A DNA stretch of 64,000 nucleotides from Karstenula rhodostoma CBS 690.94 (lineage: Eukaryota > Ascomycota > Dothideomycetes > Pleosporales > Didymosphaeriaceae), in NCBI GenBank assembly GCA_010093485.1, contig MU001502.1, positions 1,384,057 through 1,448,056 of the forward strand, read 5' to 3'. Shown one piece after another: positions 11,089-22,028 of the stretch. Position numbers and translations under genes: made by a program. The notes below the pieces were generated by a model, which saw nothing but the letters and a program-made list of their open reading frames with translations, did not search any database and had not been told where the DNA came from. Position 1 is the stretch's first letter. Every line of letters begins with the position of its first letter.

Positions 11089-14000
11089 TCACTCGGCCTT
11101 CTTGCTGGACTTGGTACGCAACTTCATCAGTAGGTACACCAAGGCATAGCCAGAAAATACGAAGATAACGCAGACACCAGCATCACGCCAGCCGTAGACA
11201 TATTCGCCCAAGTTGATCGTGGTGAGGTAATCTTTGCCAACGGTATACTGGCATACTTTGCACTGGCTCGTGGCATCTGGGTTGACGAGGTTGTTGGTCG
11301 AACCGGGTCCTTGGAGCCACGCTTCGAGATACTTGGCGCATGTCTGGCCTGACGGTGGATCGAAGCGTGCGAACTCTGTCTCATCGCACTCAACTTTCCA
11401 GTCGTAGTTTGAGAACACGAGTAGTGAGCCCATCAGGTAGTTGAAAGGGTTCAGGTAGTATATCCAGAATCTCCAGAAAGGCTGGATTTGACTGTAGGGA
11501 ACCAAGACACCGCAGAACGAGACGAGGGTACCGATGATCAGGGGGTTGACGAGCGAGGCGAAAATGGCGTTTGGTGAGTACGCGGCAATGAACTGGCCGA
11601 TGCTGGTGTAGATGAACTGATACGCGAGCATGACGAAGAAGATTGCGCCAGCTTTGTTGGATTCGCTCGGCAGACCAGATGTGTAATAGAAACAGACGAA
11701 GTAGAGAATAGCACAGATGACCAGGTAGGGAAGTTCGGACACAATGAGGCCGGTGACGAATGGGCTCCAGTGGTACATCTTCGACTTGCGTTCGCGGGTT
11801 TCGTAGATATCGCGACGTTCGATGAAGAGTGGCTGCAACTGCGCGATGACACCAGGGGCAACGAAGATGTAGTTGAACAGAGCGAAGAGGATGAGTTGTT
11901 GATCATGGACCGAATTTCCAATGTTCCAGAAAGAGAAGCCAACAAACAGGGCCACGCCAATGTGTAAAGCGAGCTTGTTGTCGACGTAATCGATATTGCG
12001 ATACAAGCTTATGTTGGCTCTGCGGGTGACGATTTTTGTTTGTGTCCAAATGGTAGTAGCAAACTCATTACCATCATCTTTGGTCCCGGGTTCTTTGCTG
12101 GCAGCATCGGTGATGATGTTCTCCAGGTCTCGATGCATACGGGCAGCTTCTGGCGACTCCAGCCAAGTTTTGTTCCAGTCGTGGTCAGACTTGTGCCCGG
12201 AAACCACATCAATCATGTGTTCAGCTGGGTTGGCTCCAGGCGGGCAGGGCATGCCATGCCGACCGAAGTATTCTTTGATTGTAGCCGCATTGTCGCCTAT
12301 ATCACCGAAGTAAACCGTCTTTCCACCCTTGGCTAGCAAGAGCAGAGTATCAAACTGGGCGAAGAGCTGAGCGGAAGGCTGATGAATGGTGACCAGAACA
12401 GCTTGTCCAACATCAGCGAGCTTTCTTAGGAACCGGACAGTATTGTATGCTGCTTGGCCGTCGAGTCCACTGGTCGGTTCGTCTAGGAAGATCAATATCG
12501 AAGGTTTTGAGACCAGCTCTACACCAATAGTGACACGCTTCCTCTGCTCAACAGAAAGACCGGCGCCAAGTCTCCCGATGAGAGTATGTTCTAGGTCGTG
12601 AAGCTCGAGTAGGTCAATGATAGTATTCACGTACGCCAGCTTTTCGGCGCGCGGCGTATCTCGGCTTTGGCGAAGGAGAGCTGAGAACTCCAGAGCCTCT
12701 CTGACAGTCGCGAATGGCTCGTGTACGTCCAACTGCTCGCAGTAACCAGCGGAGCGTTGGAAAGACACTGGGAGTGGACGGCCATCAACCAAGATTTCTC
12801 CGTGGATAGTGCCTTCGGTCTTGCGTTGAGCAAGAACGTCCAATAGAGTTGTTTTACCAGCGCCCGAGGACCCCATAAGAGCGCCGAGCATGCCAGGCTT
12901 CACATACCCGTGAACGTTGTCTAGCAAGGTACGATCCCCCGTCGGTGTCTTCACCACGTAGGTCAAGTTCCGCCACGTAAAAACCGATGTATTTCGCATG
13001 AGGGAGCCTTCGCCATTGCCCTGGGAAGCGTCGCCACCATCAGCGGACCGAGGAGCCTTCTCAGTAACTTGTGCTTCCTCATCAGCCGGCGCATTCAAGT
13101 GAGCTGGCGTTTTCTTTGCTGTCTCGCGAGGAATAAGAACAGTACCGGAAGATCCTGCGGAGTCGTCCCATCGGAGCGTGAAAAAGATCGTGAGACCTAT
13201 GTAGAGAAACCACCAGGCGAAGAGGATTCCGACATTGCGCCAGATGTGAGATGGCGAATATGACAGACTGGCGAGATACTCCTCACCGGAGACCGAAGTA
13301 GCGCCTGGGGCAGCTCCGCCAACACCAGCGCAAGACTGGTGCGCAGGATCGAGGTACTCGGGGAGATAATTCGGAATCAGGTTGTTGAATACGCAAGGTA
13401 TGTTTGTCTCCTTGAACTCATTGGCCATCACGGCTTCGAATCCGTAGGACAGAGGGTCAATCCAATAGATCCAGACAAACCAAGGATGCATTGCAGGTTT
13501 CGCGATTTGATACCCGATGTAAAGAATGAGGGCCGTAAGGGAAAAGCCGGAAACCTTGGAGGCGGCGTCGAAAGTCGGGAAGGCAGCGCCGATCATGCGA
13601 AAGAATGCAGTCATAGTGAAAGTGGTCAAGTAAACGATGAACCAACATGTAAAGAAGGCGGCTGCAGTCGCCTTCAGGAATGTCATCCAGTATAGAATGA
13701 CAATGAAGGTAGTAACCTGAAAGAACAGGATTGGGACGTCTGCTGCAATTTGAGCAATACAGAAAGCAGCAGGATTGTAGAAGGCAAAGTTTTTATGTTT
13801 TGCGAGGATGGGTCGACCAGCAAAGGAATCGGTGACCTCCGACATGGCCATCAGGGCGTTGTACAACAATCCCATGAAGAGGGCACCGCCCTTGACAAAC
13901 AAACCAGCTGAATTTGCTGGAGCGTTGTAGAATAGAGAACCGGCGATGAGTGCCTGGACGATAGTGGAACCTTGCTTAATGATAAAGGTGGCCTTGTCTC

Positions 14001-15445
14001 CCCAGATAATTTGATATTGCCTGGTGATGCAGGCCTTTATTTGATCCGTGAACGAGACGGTCATGGGGGATGACTTCGGGAGGCGAGGCGATCGGTCGAG
14101 CTGCATTGCCTCACAGAAGCTACGCGTGTTTCTTTTGGCCTCTTCAGTAGCGGGGTAGTCCAACTGTTGATCCATGGTAGCCTTGATGTTGGACTGGCGG
14201 TATGCCAATTCAAGTTCACCGGCGTTGCGCGGAAAGCGAGATTCGAAGTCTGGGTGGATCTCGCGCTCGCTCGGCACAGTAACACCCGTTAAGAAGTCAG
14301 CAACGTTAGCACCATCGCCACAAACAAAGCCTTGAGCCTCCATGAATGGTCGAGCCTCTTCTCGTGGCCCGTAGTAGACTTGTTTGCCTTCATCCAAAAC
14401 AAGGACCTTGTCGAAAAGATCGTATATTGCGTTTCCGGCTTGGTATAGGGTGACAATCGTAGCAACGCCCAGCTCGTCGGTTAAGCATCGAAGCGCTTTT
14501 GTGTATTCCAAAGCAGTCGAAGCATCTAATCCGCGTGTGGAGTTATCCCAGCCTACGACGCTCGCTCTTGTGGCCAGCGTCTCAATAATCGATACTCTCT
14601 TTCTCTCGCCACCGGATACACCACGGACATAGGCATCTCCAACTTTCGTGTCTTCAGTGTGCGAGATGCCCATGGAATCCATCAAAAAAGATTTGAACTT
14701 CAACCGATACTCCTCAGCGTTGGCGGCATCTTTTGGCAGGTGGTGTGGTATATTAAGGCGGGTGGCGAAGTCCATTGTCTTGCCAACAGTGAGAGTAGGA
14801 AAGAAGAGCTCTTCTTCGGTATTGATGACGATTGATCCACGATGTTGCAGCGCTTCTTTAGCATTAAGTGTACCCCAGTGCACGTCACCCTCGACTTCTG
14901 CGTATCTGTTGGTAATGTCAGCTACTTGGAAGCTTTAACTGGCATCGGAAAACATACCCTTTGCGCTTGTTCGCTAGCATCTTCAATAATGTGGTGCAAC
15001 CGCTACCTGGTCTGCCCAGAACAAGAAGCATCTCTCCGGGCTTCACACATCCCGAGCTTCCGTCCAGGATGGCTCTCAGACCCGGTTTGTGTCGTCCTTC
15101 CTTTATCTGTTGCGGGATGTTGAACTGGCTGAGCACGTTCTCTTGTATCAAGGCGTCCGATGGCACTACCTTCACTGTCAATCCCTGCCAGGTTACGCCC
15201 AACTTCCTGCCCTCTGCCTGATCGTTGAGCGGGAGCTCCTTCACAAATGAGGCCAGTTTCCACTCTTCGACTTTGGTCTTGGCGGAATCATCGTCCTCGT
15301 CGCTGGCTTCAGCGTCGTCCCAGATCCGGTCAGCATCGTGGTGGTCGGAGTGGTGCGATTTGCCAGAGAAAGGGTGCGATAATGTCCGCACCAGCTCCTC
15401 GCCCGTGCCTGAAGCTATCCCATAGCTGCTACTGCGTCGCAGCAT
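11089..15445 (-). CDS. PDR-type (ABCG) ABC multidrug transporter
   Basis: Plasma-membrane ATP-driven efflux pump of the pleiotropic drug resistance type, which exports azoles and other toxic compounds. Two exons (15445-14958 and 14905-11089) joined by a 52 bp intron give 1434 residues, the normal full length. Layout is (NBD-TMD)x2. NBD1 has the family's altered Walker [15 protein letters not shown] (about residue 144), and [14 protein letters not shown]2 has a canonical Walker [14 protein letters not shown] (about 845), but [15 protein letters not shown] in place of the signature, and [11 protein letters not shown]. This exchange of degenerate halves is typical of fungal PDR pumps. Each half has about six hydrophobic helices. 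Substrate cannot be told from sequence. Confidence 0.95.
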
Positions 15446-16573
15446 GGTGTAGGTTGGATAGAGAGCCGGAAATGAAGGTTGGTACTATAGAACTAAACAC
15501 AGAACGAGCGTAAAAGAAGCGAAGAAACGAAGTATATCATCGGTGATGATTCGTCCCGATAAGAGCCGCAGACTCGATTATGTCGAAGCTGAACCTAACG
15601 GTCCGACTCTTCCGCACCCTGATTTTAAAGCCTCCAAGCACATGTGCGCGTCGTACATAGCTGCGTACGAAACATGTTGGTTGATTAAGGCACTAGCGCA
15701 AGTTATGGGTGGATCGAGTGGGTTTGCGATGGAGGAAAGACCCTCCGATTCGGGCTTTCGGCGCTGCGGGTGCCAAGAGACCCGATTCCGCCCCTTCGCT
15801 ATCTCGGTCTTTGCGGTCTTTGACTGTTTGAGGCGTATTGTATCTTTTCAGCCTCCACTGACGTATCTATCGGAGCCAGAAACGCCCTGAAGTGTTCTAG
15901 CGGCGGTCCAGGCAGAAACACCACGTTGCGTAACGCACAATGTGGTTGTGGGTCCGGCCAAAATCTCGTCCGCATCCCGAAACGCAACCTTAAGGCAAAG
16001 ATGCTCCAAACACATTTTATGATTACTCTGCTGCCCCATCCGTGGCCTTGCATAGATTCCCTATCTTCGTATCTTCGCACGGCTGGACAGATGCATCAGC
16101 ACCAAGGCGGGTACCTATGACATGAAGGCGCTGACGCAGGCATCATTGCCCATATGTTTTGTCCAGAAATGGTCCATAAATATGAGCATTCGGTAGGGTA
16201 CAACGAACAGATTGACGGCAAAGGCGATTCCGGGCAGCCGGAATGGAGGAGTTGGTGTTCTTCGATGTGGGCTGGCTAGGGGCTTTCGCGAGAGGTCAAC
16301 TTGAGTTGGCGAATTCCGGGCTGGCACAGCACCACATCTTAAGAGAATAGGAGAAAAGGCATTGGAGATTGGAGCCGAGGGTGCGCAAAGGATGTGCTGC
16401 CGTACACTCTCACCATCTCCACACGTTCATCACGCCACCTACCCTACTCAGGACTAGCGCGGGTTATGTAAGTTCACGTGGACGCGGGGAAACCTTGGAA
16501 TCTGGAGCCACTGCCCGCTAACGCATGCCCCCTTGCACCCAACACAACAGCCGCTGCCCGCGACAAGTCGAAC
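15446..16573. promoter_or_regulatory. Long divergent promoter region, ABC transporter / F-box gene
   Basis: 1128 bp between opposed start codons. The length leaves room for regulated transcription of the efflux pump. Pleiotropic-drug-response type sites were not recognised with confidence. The F-box frame is open upstream of its first ATG from about 16478, without another ATG. Confidence 0.45.
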
Positions 16574-17851
16574 ATGCTGGTCTTCCCTGATGACGACGAC
16601 GACAAGAGTGCGGAATGCAAACATGACCGCCTCGGCGTCCTTCCGGATGAGCTCCTGCTGCAGATCTTCGAGACGCTCGCAAAGTTTGGTACGCGAAAAG
16701 ACCTCTGCAACGTGTCACGACTGAACAAGAGGTACCATCGCCTGAGCGATGCGACACTGTACAAACAGGTGCTATTCCAGACCCCGGAGCTTCACCTTAC
16801 CTTCAGCGAATCACTCGGTCGCCGCCCGCGCCGTGGATCCGCCATCAATGAAGTCACGTTGGCATACCCGTCATCTGAGCTCTCCCAATTAGCACTGGGT
16901 GCCCACGTACCCGGTTCCTACATCCATCCTTCCCGGTTCGATGGCCTGTCACGCACGCTTTCTATAATGTCGAATCTGGAGAAGCTTGACATCGCTGTTC
17001 CCAGCGCCCTACTGCATGGCATCGGCTCCCTATTCAACGGCCCGTTCGACCTGTCATGCCTCAAGTCATGCAAACTATTCTATCAATGTCCCAATGACGA
17101 GTACTGGGATCTTCGCGAGAACATTCATATCTTTGCGCATCCTGAGCTTGAAGAGCTGACCCTTCGACGTGCCAAGTTTGATGAGCAGGGCTTCAATTCC
17201 CTAGAGCGACCTCACGAAACAGCCTTGAAGAAGCTGCACCTGATCGAATGCGACATCAACGACGACGGTCTTGGGGATCTCCTCGAGCTTCCTGAAGCAC
17301 TAGAGGAGTTCGTGATGACGCACCAAGAAGAGCCAGAGCCAGAGCTCGAAGAGAGCTCTGATAGTGTGGCCGATTACATTCAAGCGCTCAAGTCCCAGAG
17401 CGAATCGTTAACAAGCATTACAATCGACTCTCCATCCATGACAAGCCGGAAAGTGCTAAGGATGAGGGAGTTCGGCGCTCTCAAGACCCTGCGCTTGAAT
17501 TGGGACTACCAGCTTTTCGCCAAGTCATCGAAGAAGCCGCGTCTACATTCTGTCGGTTTGCCTCCAGAGTTGGAAATGCTGGAGTTCTTCAACGAGCTCG
17601 GGACCGACGCGGAAGTCAATGATCTCTTGCTGGCTTTGATCGAGAGCAAGAGTATAGTGGCGAGACACTGGAAGACGATGGTTGTGATTGAGGGCGACGA
17701 TGCTATTCTCAAGCAGGTCAAGACCGCCTGTAAAGAGAACGGTTTGCAATTGGATATCATCGGTGCATTTGACGAAACCGATTCGGAGGGTGACGAGAGC
17801 ATGGGTTCTGACAGCCGGGACAACACGGACTCTGAGGGTGGGTCTGAATAG
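16574..17851 (+). CDS. F-box protein with leucine-rich C-terminal region
   Basis: 425 residues from the first ATG. An F-box lies near the start (LGVLPDELLLQIFETLAKFG, then a Leu/Arg-rich helix LCNVSRLNKRYHRLSD). It is followed by a long stretch of irregular leucine-rich segments (LEELTLRRAKFDEQGF, LKKLHLIECDINDDGL) and an acidic Asp/Ser-rich tail. F-box proteins dock substrates onto SCF (Skp1-Cullin) ubiquitin ligases via Skp1. The LRR-like part would be the substrate-binding face. The substrate is unknown. Fungi of this group carry many such fast-evolving genes. No intron needed. Confidence 0.75.
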   Translation: MLVFPDDDDDKSAECKHDRLGVLPDELLLQIFETLAKFGTRKDLCNVSRLNKRYHRLSDATLYKQVLFQTPELHLTFSESLGRRPRRGSAINEVTLAYPSSELSQLALGAHVPGSYIHPSRFDGLSRTLSIMSNLEKLDIAVPSALLHGIGSLFNGPFDLSCLKSCKLFYQCPNDEYWDLRENIHIFAHPELEELTLRRAKFDEQGFNSLERPHETALKKLHLIECDINDDGLGDLLELPEALEEFVMTHQEEPEPELEESSDSVADYIQALKSQSESLTSITIDSPSMTSRKVLRMREFGALKTLRLNWDYQLFAKSSKKPRLHSVGLPPELEMLEFFNELGTDAEVNDLLLALIESKSIVARHWKTMVVIEGDDAILKQVKTACKENGLQLDIIGAFDETDSEGDESMGSDSRDNTDSEGGSE

Positions 17852-18011
17852 ACTGCTCGTTACTACAGAAAGACTAATGATACACGACGACCGATACATG
17901 AAGACCTAGACTAGTTTCGACAATGCAAGCAAGACTGCTCGGCACTCATTCGTCCCAATCCAGTTTGACTTCTGTAATTCCTTTGTCTCTCATATTCTCA
18001 TGTTCTCATTC

Positions 18012-18556
18012 TCACGCTGACAGCCAAGGAACGATACTAGCTCCACCCAGCACAAATAATAGGGCCCTGCCTGCCGCGACTCTAACGCCTGCGCCTGGCG
18101 CTGTCATACCAGTTAGCGTGCCAGTGGTCGAAGATGCTAGTGCAGCTATAGAGGAAACGGCATCACCACTGCGCATCGTCATTTTGCTTTCATCGCCAAC
18201 AGGTGGTGCAATAATTATTGAGCGCTGTAATAATGACTCATACCTTACTAATACAATTCTAGTAATTCTACTGGAGGAGAACAATTCTCGCAGGGAAGAA
18301 TTAGGTGGCAAAGTATTAGTCATCATTACAGCGCTCAATAATTATTGCACCACCTGTTGTCGCCGTCCCTCCGTACGAGAATCACAGTAGGATAGTTCAA
18401 GCCGCCACTCAACGTAGTTTCTCCAGTGCCCGTCGTCACAATTGCGCTCACAAAATCACCATATTCGCCGGCATTACAGGCCACGAACGCAGAGCCCGGC
18501 AGGGGCAGCCCGGATGTGAGCAGGCACATCGAACCGTCTGTTATCGTTACGAGCAT
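18012..18556 (-). pseudogene. Disrupted gene for a membrane-anchored surface protein, split by a MITE
   Basis: The ATG at 18556 opens a frame (GSMCLLTSGLPLPGSAF, later TTGTGETTLSGGL) that is cut by the element at 18197-18359 and then stops within a few codons. If the element and one 4 bp target copy are disregarded, the frame on the two sides is the same, continuing through a Ser/Thr/Ala-rich stretch to a hydrophobic C-terminus (VAAGRALLFVLGG) and a stop at 18012. That end suggests a GPI or transmembrane anchor, so a cell-surface protein. Cys-rich open pieces further upstream (18844-18647, TDCCAAADEDTFW; another frame with CCP) may be older 5' parts with more damage. Function unknown. Confidence 0.55.
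18197..18359. mobile_element. MITE-like non-autonomous DNA transposon, 163 bp
   Basis: Terminal inverted repeats of 41 bp (18197-18237 and 18319-18359) match at 40 positions. The ends are CAACAGGTGGTGCAATAATT and its complement. The direct repeat TCGC flanks both sides (18193-18196 and 18360-18363), a likely 4 bp target-site duplication. The 81 bp centre has no coding capacity. Insertion shifts the frame of the host gene. A 4 bp duplication does not match the usual TA (Tc1/mariner), TTAA (piggyBac) or 8 bp (hAT) signatures, so the superfamily is open. The high arm identity suggests fairly recent activity. Confidence 0.8.
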
Positions 18557-18904
18557 GAGCTGGCTGCGCTCGCTCGTTTCTCCACGTGTTGCACTTAGAT
18601 GGCGATTGTATACCTAGGACAGCACACGATCTCTGTCTCTCCACGCTTAGCAATCGATGACGCTGTCAACCACAGACGAGCACATATTCGCCGGCGAGAA
18701 GTATCCAACGGACAGCTGCCAAAATGTGTCTTCATCCGCTGCAGCGCAGCAATCAGTGTTGTAGTTGTACACATAAACATATGGACGAGCGAAGCGGCTC
18801 TTGTAACACGTGCCGTCGTTGCCTCCGGCTCCGTCCCGGTCCATAGTTCGAAGGTGTGGGTAAGACAGCTATGTGAGGCGAAGGAGAGTGAACGTCCTAG
18901 TTAG

Positions 18905-21900
18905 GGTGCCGTAATTAGTCGACCACGAAACGTCGCCGAGCTATGAATAGTCGCCCGTTGATGCCGATGGAGCAAATAAGATTTGTGCGATATGTTTGGC
19001 TAGGGACAAGGTCTCGACGGCAGTTCGAAATTATAAGGCACGCGCGACTCGCGAACCCCTTGGTCCTCGTACATACGGGTGGGGATCATCCGCGTGCCTA
19101 GTGCCGGTAATTTTGATTTTATTGGATCTCATTTTAGGCGCCCACAGGCCAAAATCGGCATGCCACTAGCTCCACAACGGTGTTCGTACAACTAGAGCAC
19201 ATGGGGCTAGCGGTTTCGGAACACCTCGATTGGCCCACATGGTCGCATCGTCGCGCTCTCATAACGTCTTTTTACAGCAATTTTTAGTTTGAGGAAACGC
19301 TCTAGATGCGAGCTTAGTTGGGCGTCGAAGTCTTCCGCACATATGACCTCCATTAAGGCCGGACTTCGTCGACTCGCGAGGTCAGAAACCTGCACCAGCG
19401 ACAGGATAGGGCATTTTAATGTCTCGCTGTACTGAGCTCTCCGCATCCGTGGGAGCGAGGCTAAGTTTGAGGGATAAGACTCTTCGGACCCTAGGAGTGT
19501 CAGAGCCTCGGATCTTATAAATCTTGCACGAGTGCTAGCTAGAAGAAAAGACCTATCGTAAAATTAAACCGTAGGTAAATAATGCTCAACGTAGTTTTCC
19601 TGGATCTCCCACTAAACCATGAGAACGAGGGCTTGTTCACTGGTCTGGATTCGTACAACGACGGACCAACAGCTTGCTGCCTCCAGGACAAGGTTGATTC
19701 GGAGAATGGCGACTTGCTGTGTAACATGAGGCTAGAGCTGGCTTCTAGGCCTTCCCCTGTCACCGATGCTATGCTGCGAAAGAAGGACCTCGAAGGTTAC
19801 GAGTCAGATGCTACACCTTCTAAGATTATACGATATGGGTCCCGAATGTGTTTGTAGGGGTATATGTGATGTCGAATAAGCGGTCTTCGTAGTCATCGTG
19901 TGATACTGTGTACGATGATGCTCTATGCATGGCAGCCAACTCGACCAAGTTTGCACGATGACCCAGAAAGTTCGACCCGATGTGGACCTTCAATGCAGAA
20001 TTTTTGGTCTCTCCTAACCTTGGCAAGATTTCACTCTCCAGATATCGAAGTGGAGGTTTGCTGAGAAGATCATTCAATATTACTCTTCTTTCGCAACGCC
20101 TCGGGTCTTCTACGCGCAACTTCATTTCACCGTCCGCGCGGTCTACTGTCTAGTAATTTACCGAATGGCTGACCAATGTGAGCTTGTAGCTACAAGAAAT
20201 CCTTCTGACCTATAACCTTTGAGCTGTTTGAAATGTTTATGTTTTGGCACCCCACCGAGTTCTTTTACTGTGTTTTGCCGCGGCTTGCCCGAGCGCGCGA
20301 AGTATCAAATTTGAAGAAATCCTTCTGATGGAGCCTACTATCAGCAGTATAATTAGAAGAATTCCGAATTGGAATTCTAGTACCAATACTCTACCTCGCA
20401 CGACTACTCGCCAATTCTAGCTTTATTACCTTAGGGCTGGAGGAGAAGCATCATTAGGTCACACTATTTTTTCTCTAAAGGGGAGACTGTTTCTGGTCTG
20501 ACTATCAACTGCAGGCTTCTTCGATGCCCAAGACCAAAGTGGCGATGATATTGCACCCACCTATGAGTATAACTCTTCGGTTCCATATTTCACTTTAGCT
20601 CGGGTAATCGCTCGACATGAACTTGTATGTCTGTAATATCTCGTTCAGTCTGAGAGGGTTCTTAGCACTCCTAAATAAGATGCATCTTTTTGAGACATTG
20701 AATGCGCAAGTCAGGAGCTGCGATAGTCTCAAACGCAGTTGCTGTGGCTTTTTTACAACTGGCCCCATCATTGAGTGGTACTTAATACAGTGGTACCACA
20801 GCTATCGCACTTTCGATTACAAGTCAAATCTGACTTGTGTGGTGGTCGCTGTTGCGAAACAAACCTATGCTGTTCGCTCTGGAGCGTGATGAACAACTTA
20901 TTGGAGTTTCACAATAGATTGACTTGGAAGGGGACCGAAAAACGTTTTTTAGTGGCTCGCGTGGTTCTAATTGATACACAATTAGTCAGGGTCTTTTGTT
21001 CGGAGAGCAGAATCGGCCGCGGTATCGCTCTCGAGACAAGATGGACGTAAGGTTACCCGATGCTCTAGTGTTTTGGATCCTCGCAGTTGTACTTGCTGGA
21101 TAGATGGGAGTGAATCTCGGTCTATAGGGGAGGAAAGAGCACCGAAAGTAACCTATCAAGCCATACGTGTATGGCAAGCAAAGAGGAGTTGGTACACCTC
21201 TTGCAGTGCAGTGGGGTCTATGCAAAGAAACAGTTTTCGCAGGACCTTGATACAGCTGTAATGTTGAAAGCCTCCAGCTTCCTTGGGAACTTTATCACGC
21301 GATCGAGCTCACTCTCACTCTCACCTTCGCTGAATTCCACGCGCAAAGAACGCGTTTAGGCTTGGCCATGAACGTTCAACTCCCACGCACCCAACTTCTC
21401 GAGCGCGCTCTCAAATCCGCACAAAGCTGAAATCCACCCACCGCACGAATCCCGTGTGCTCAGTCGTTGCCATGGGTGACGTTTGTCCGCAAGGTTCAGG
21501 CAAACGCCCGCCGATGCGGATTATCGACCAAGTCCCAAGCGCAAGTCCACCACAAAAAGCGGCTTCTGCGTCGCCCGATTTGCCTGATCTACCACAGGGA
21601 AAGAAGAACCGCGTGAGCGCAGCGCTGCTACAGCAAGAGAGCAAGGCGCATATTCAGACTCTCGAGTAAGCAGATGCGCCCACCACCCCCGCAAATGGTC
21701 CATCGAAGAAGCGCCGCCGGTATGAAGAGCCGTCAGGCGCAAGAGCTAGGTATCGACATATGACCTCTTGTACAGGTGTGATCATCCGATGACACTGCGC
21801 GCAGCGCCTCGAACGGACTGGATAGCGTTGACGAGCACATCCGCCGCCCACTTCGACCTCACGCAACCGGGAACGCTGCACACAATGCGATGGCGTTGGA

Positions 21901-22028
21901 ACCGCTGACCAGCAATACTCATTCTTGCAGGGAGACTGCGCCAGCGTACACCACAAGATCAACGAACGCGGAACCCACGAACACCCTGTACACAATCGGC
22001 GCACATGCTGAGCAAGATACTGAATAGC
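18905..22028. other. Gene-poor stretch with weak orphan ORFs
   Basis: About 3.1 kb without a convincing gene. The best candidates are a minus-strand ATG frame of 99 codons at 20125-19826 (VHIGSNFLGHRANLVELA), a minus-strand frame at 19446-19207, and a plus-strand frame at 19582-19857. None is recognisable and all overlap poorly, so they may be remains of lost genes. A plus-strand frame from the ATG at 21472 ends at about 21666 on a good GTAAGC donor and could be a first exon of the F-box-like gene downstream. A minor 8 bp-arm palindrome lies at 20358-20378. Confidence 0.4.

Noticed and set aside
20358..20378. Palindrome AGAATTCC...GGAATTCT
   Set aside because: Arms of only 8 bp with a 5 bp centre, no flanking duplication or gene context. 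Expected by chance in AT-rich DNA.
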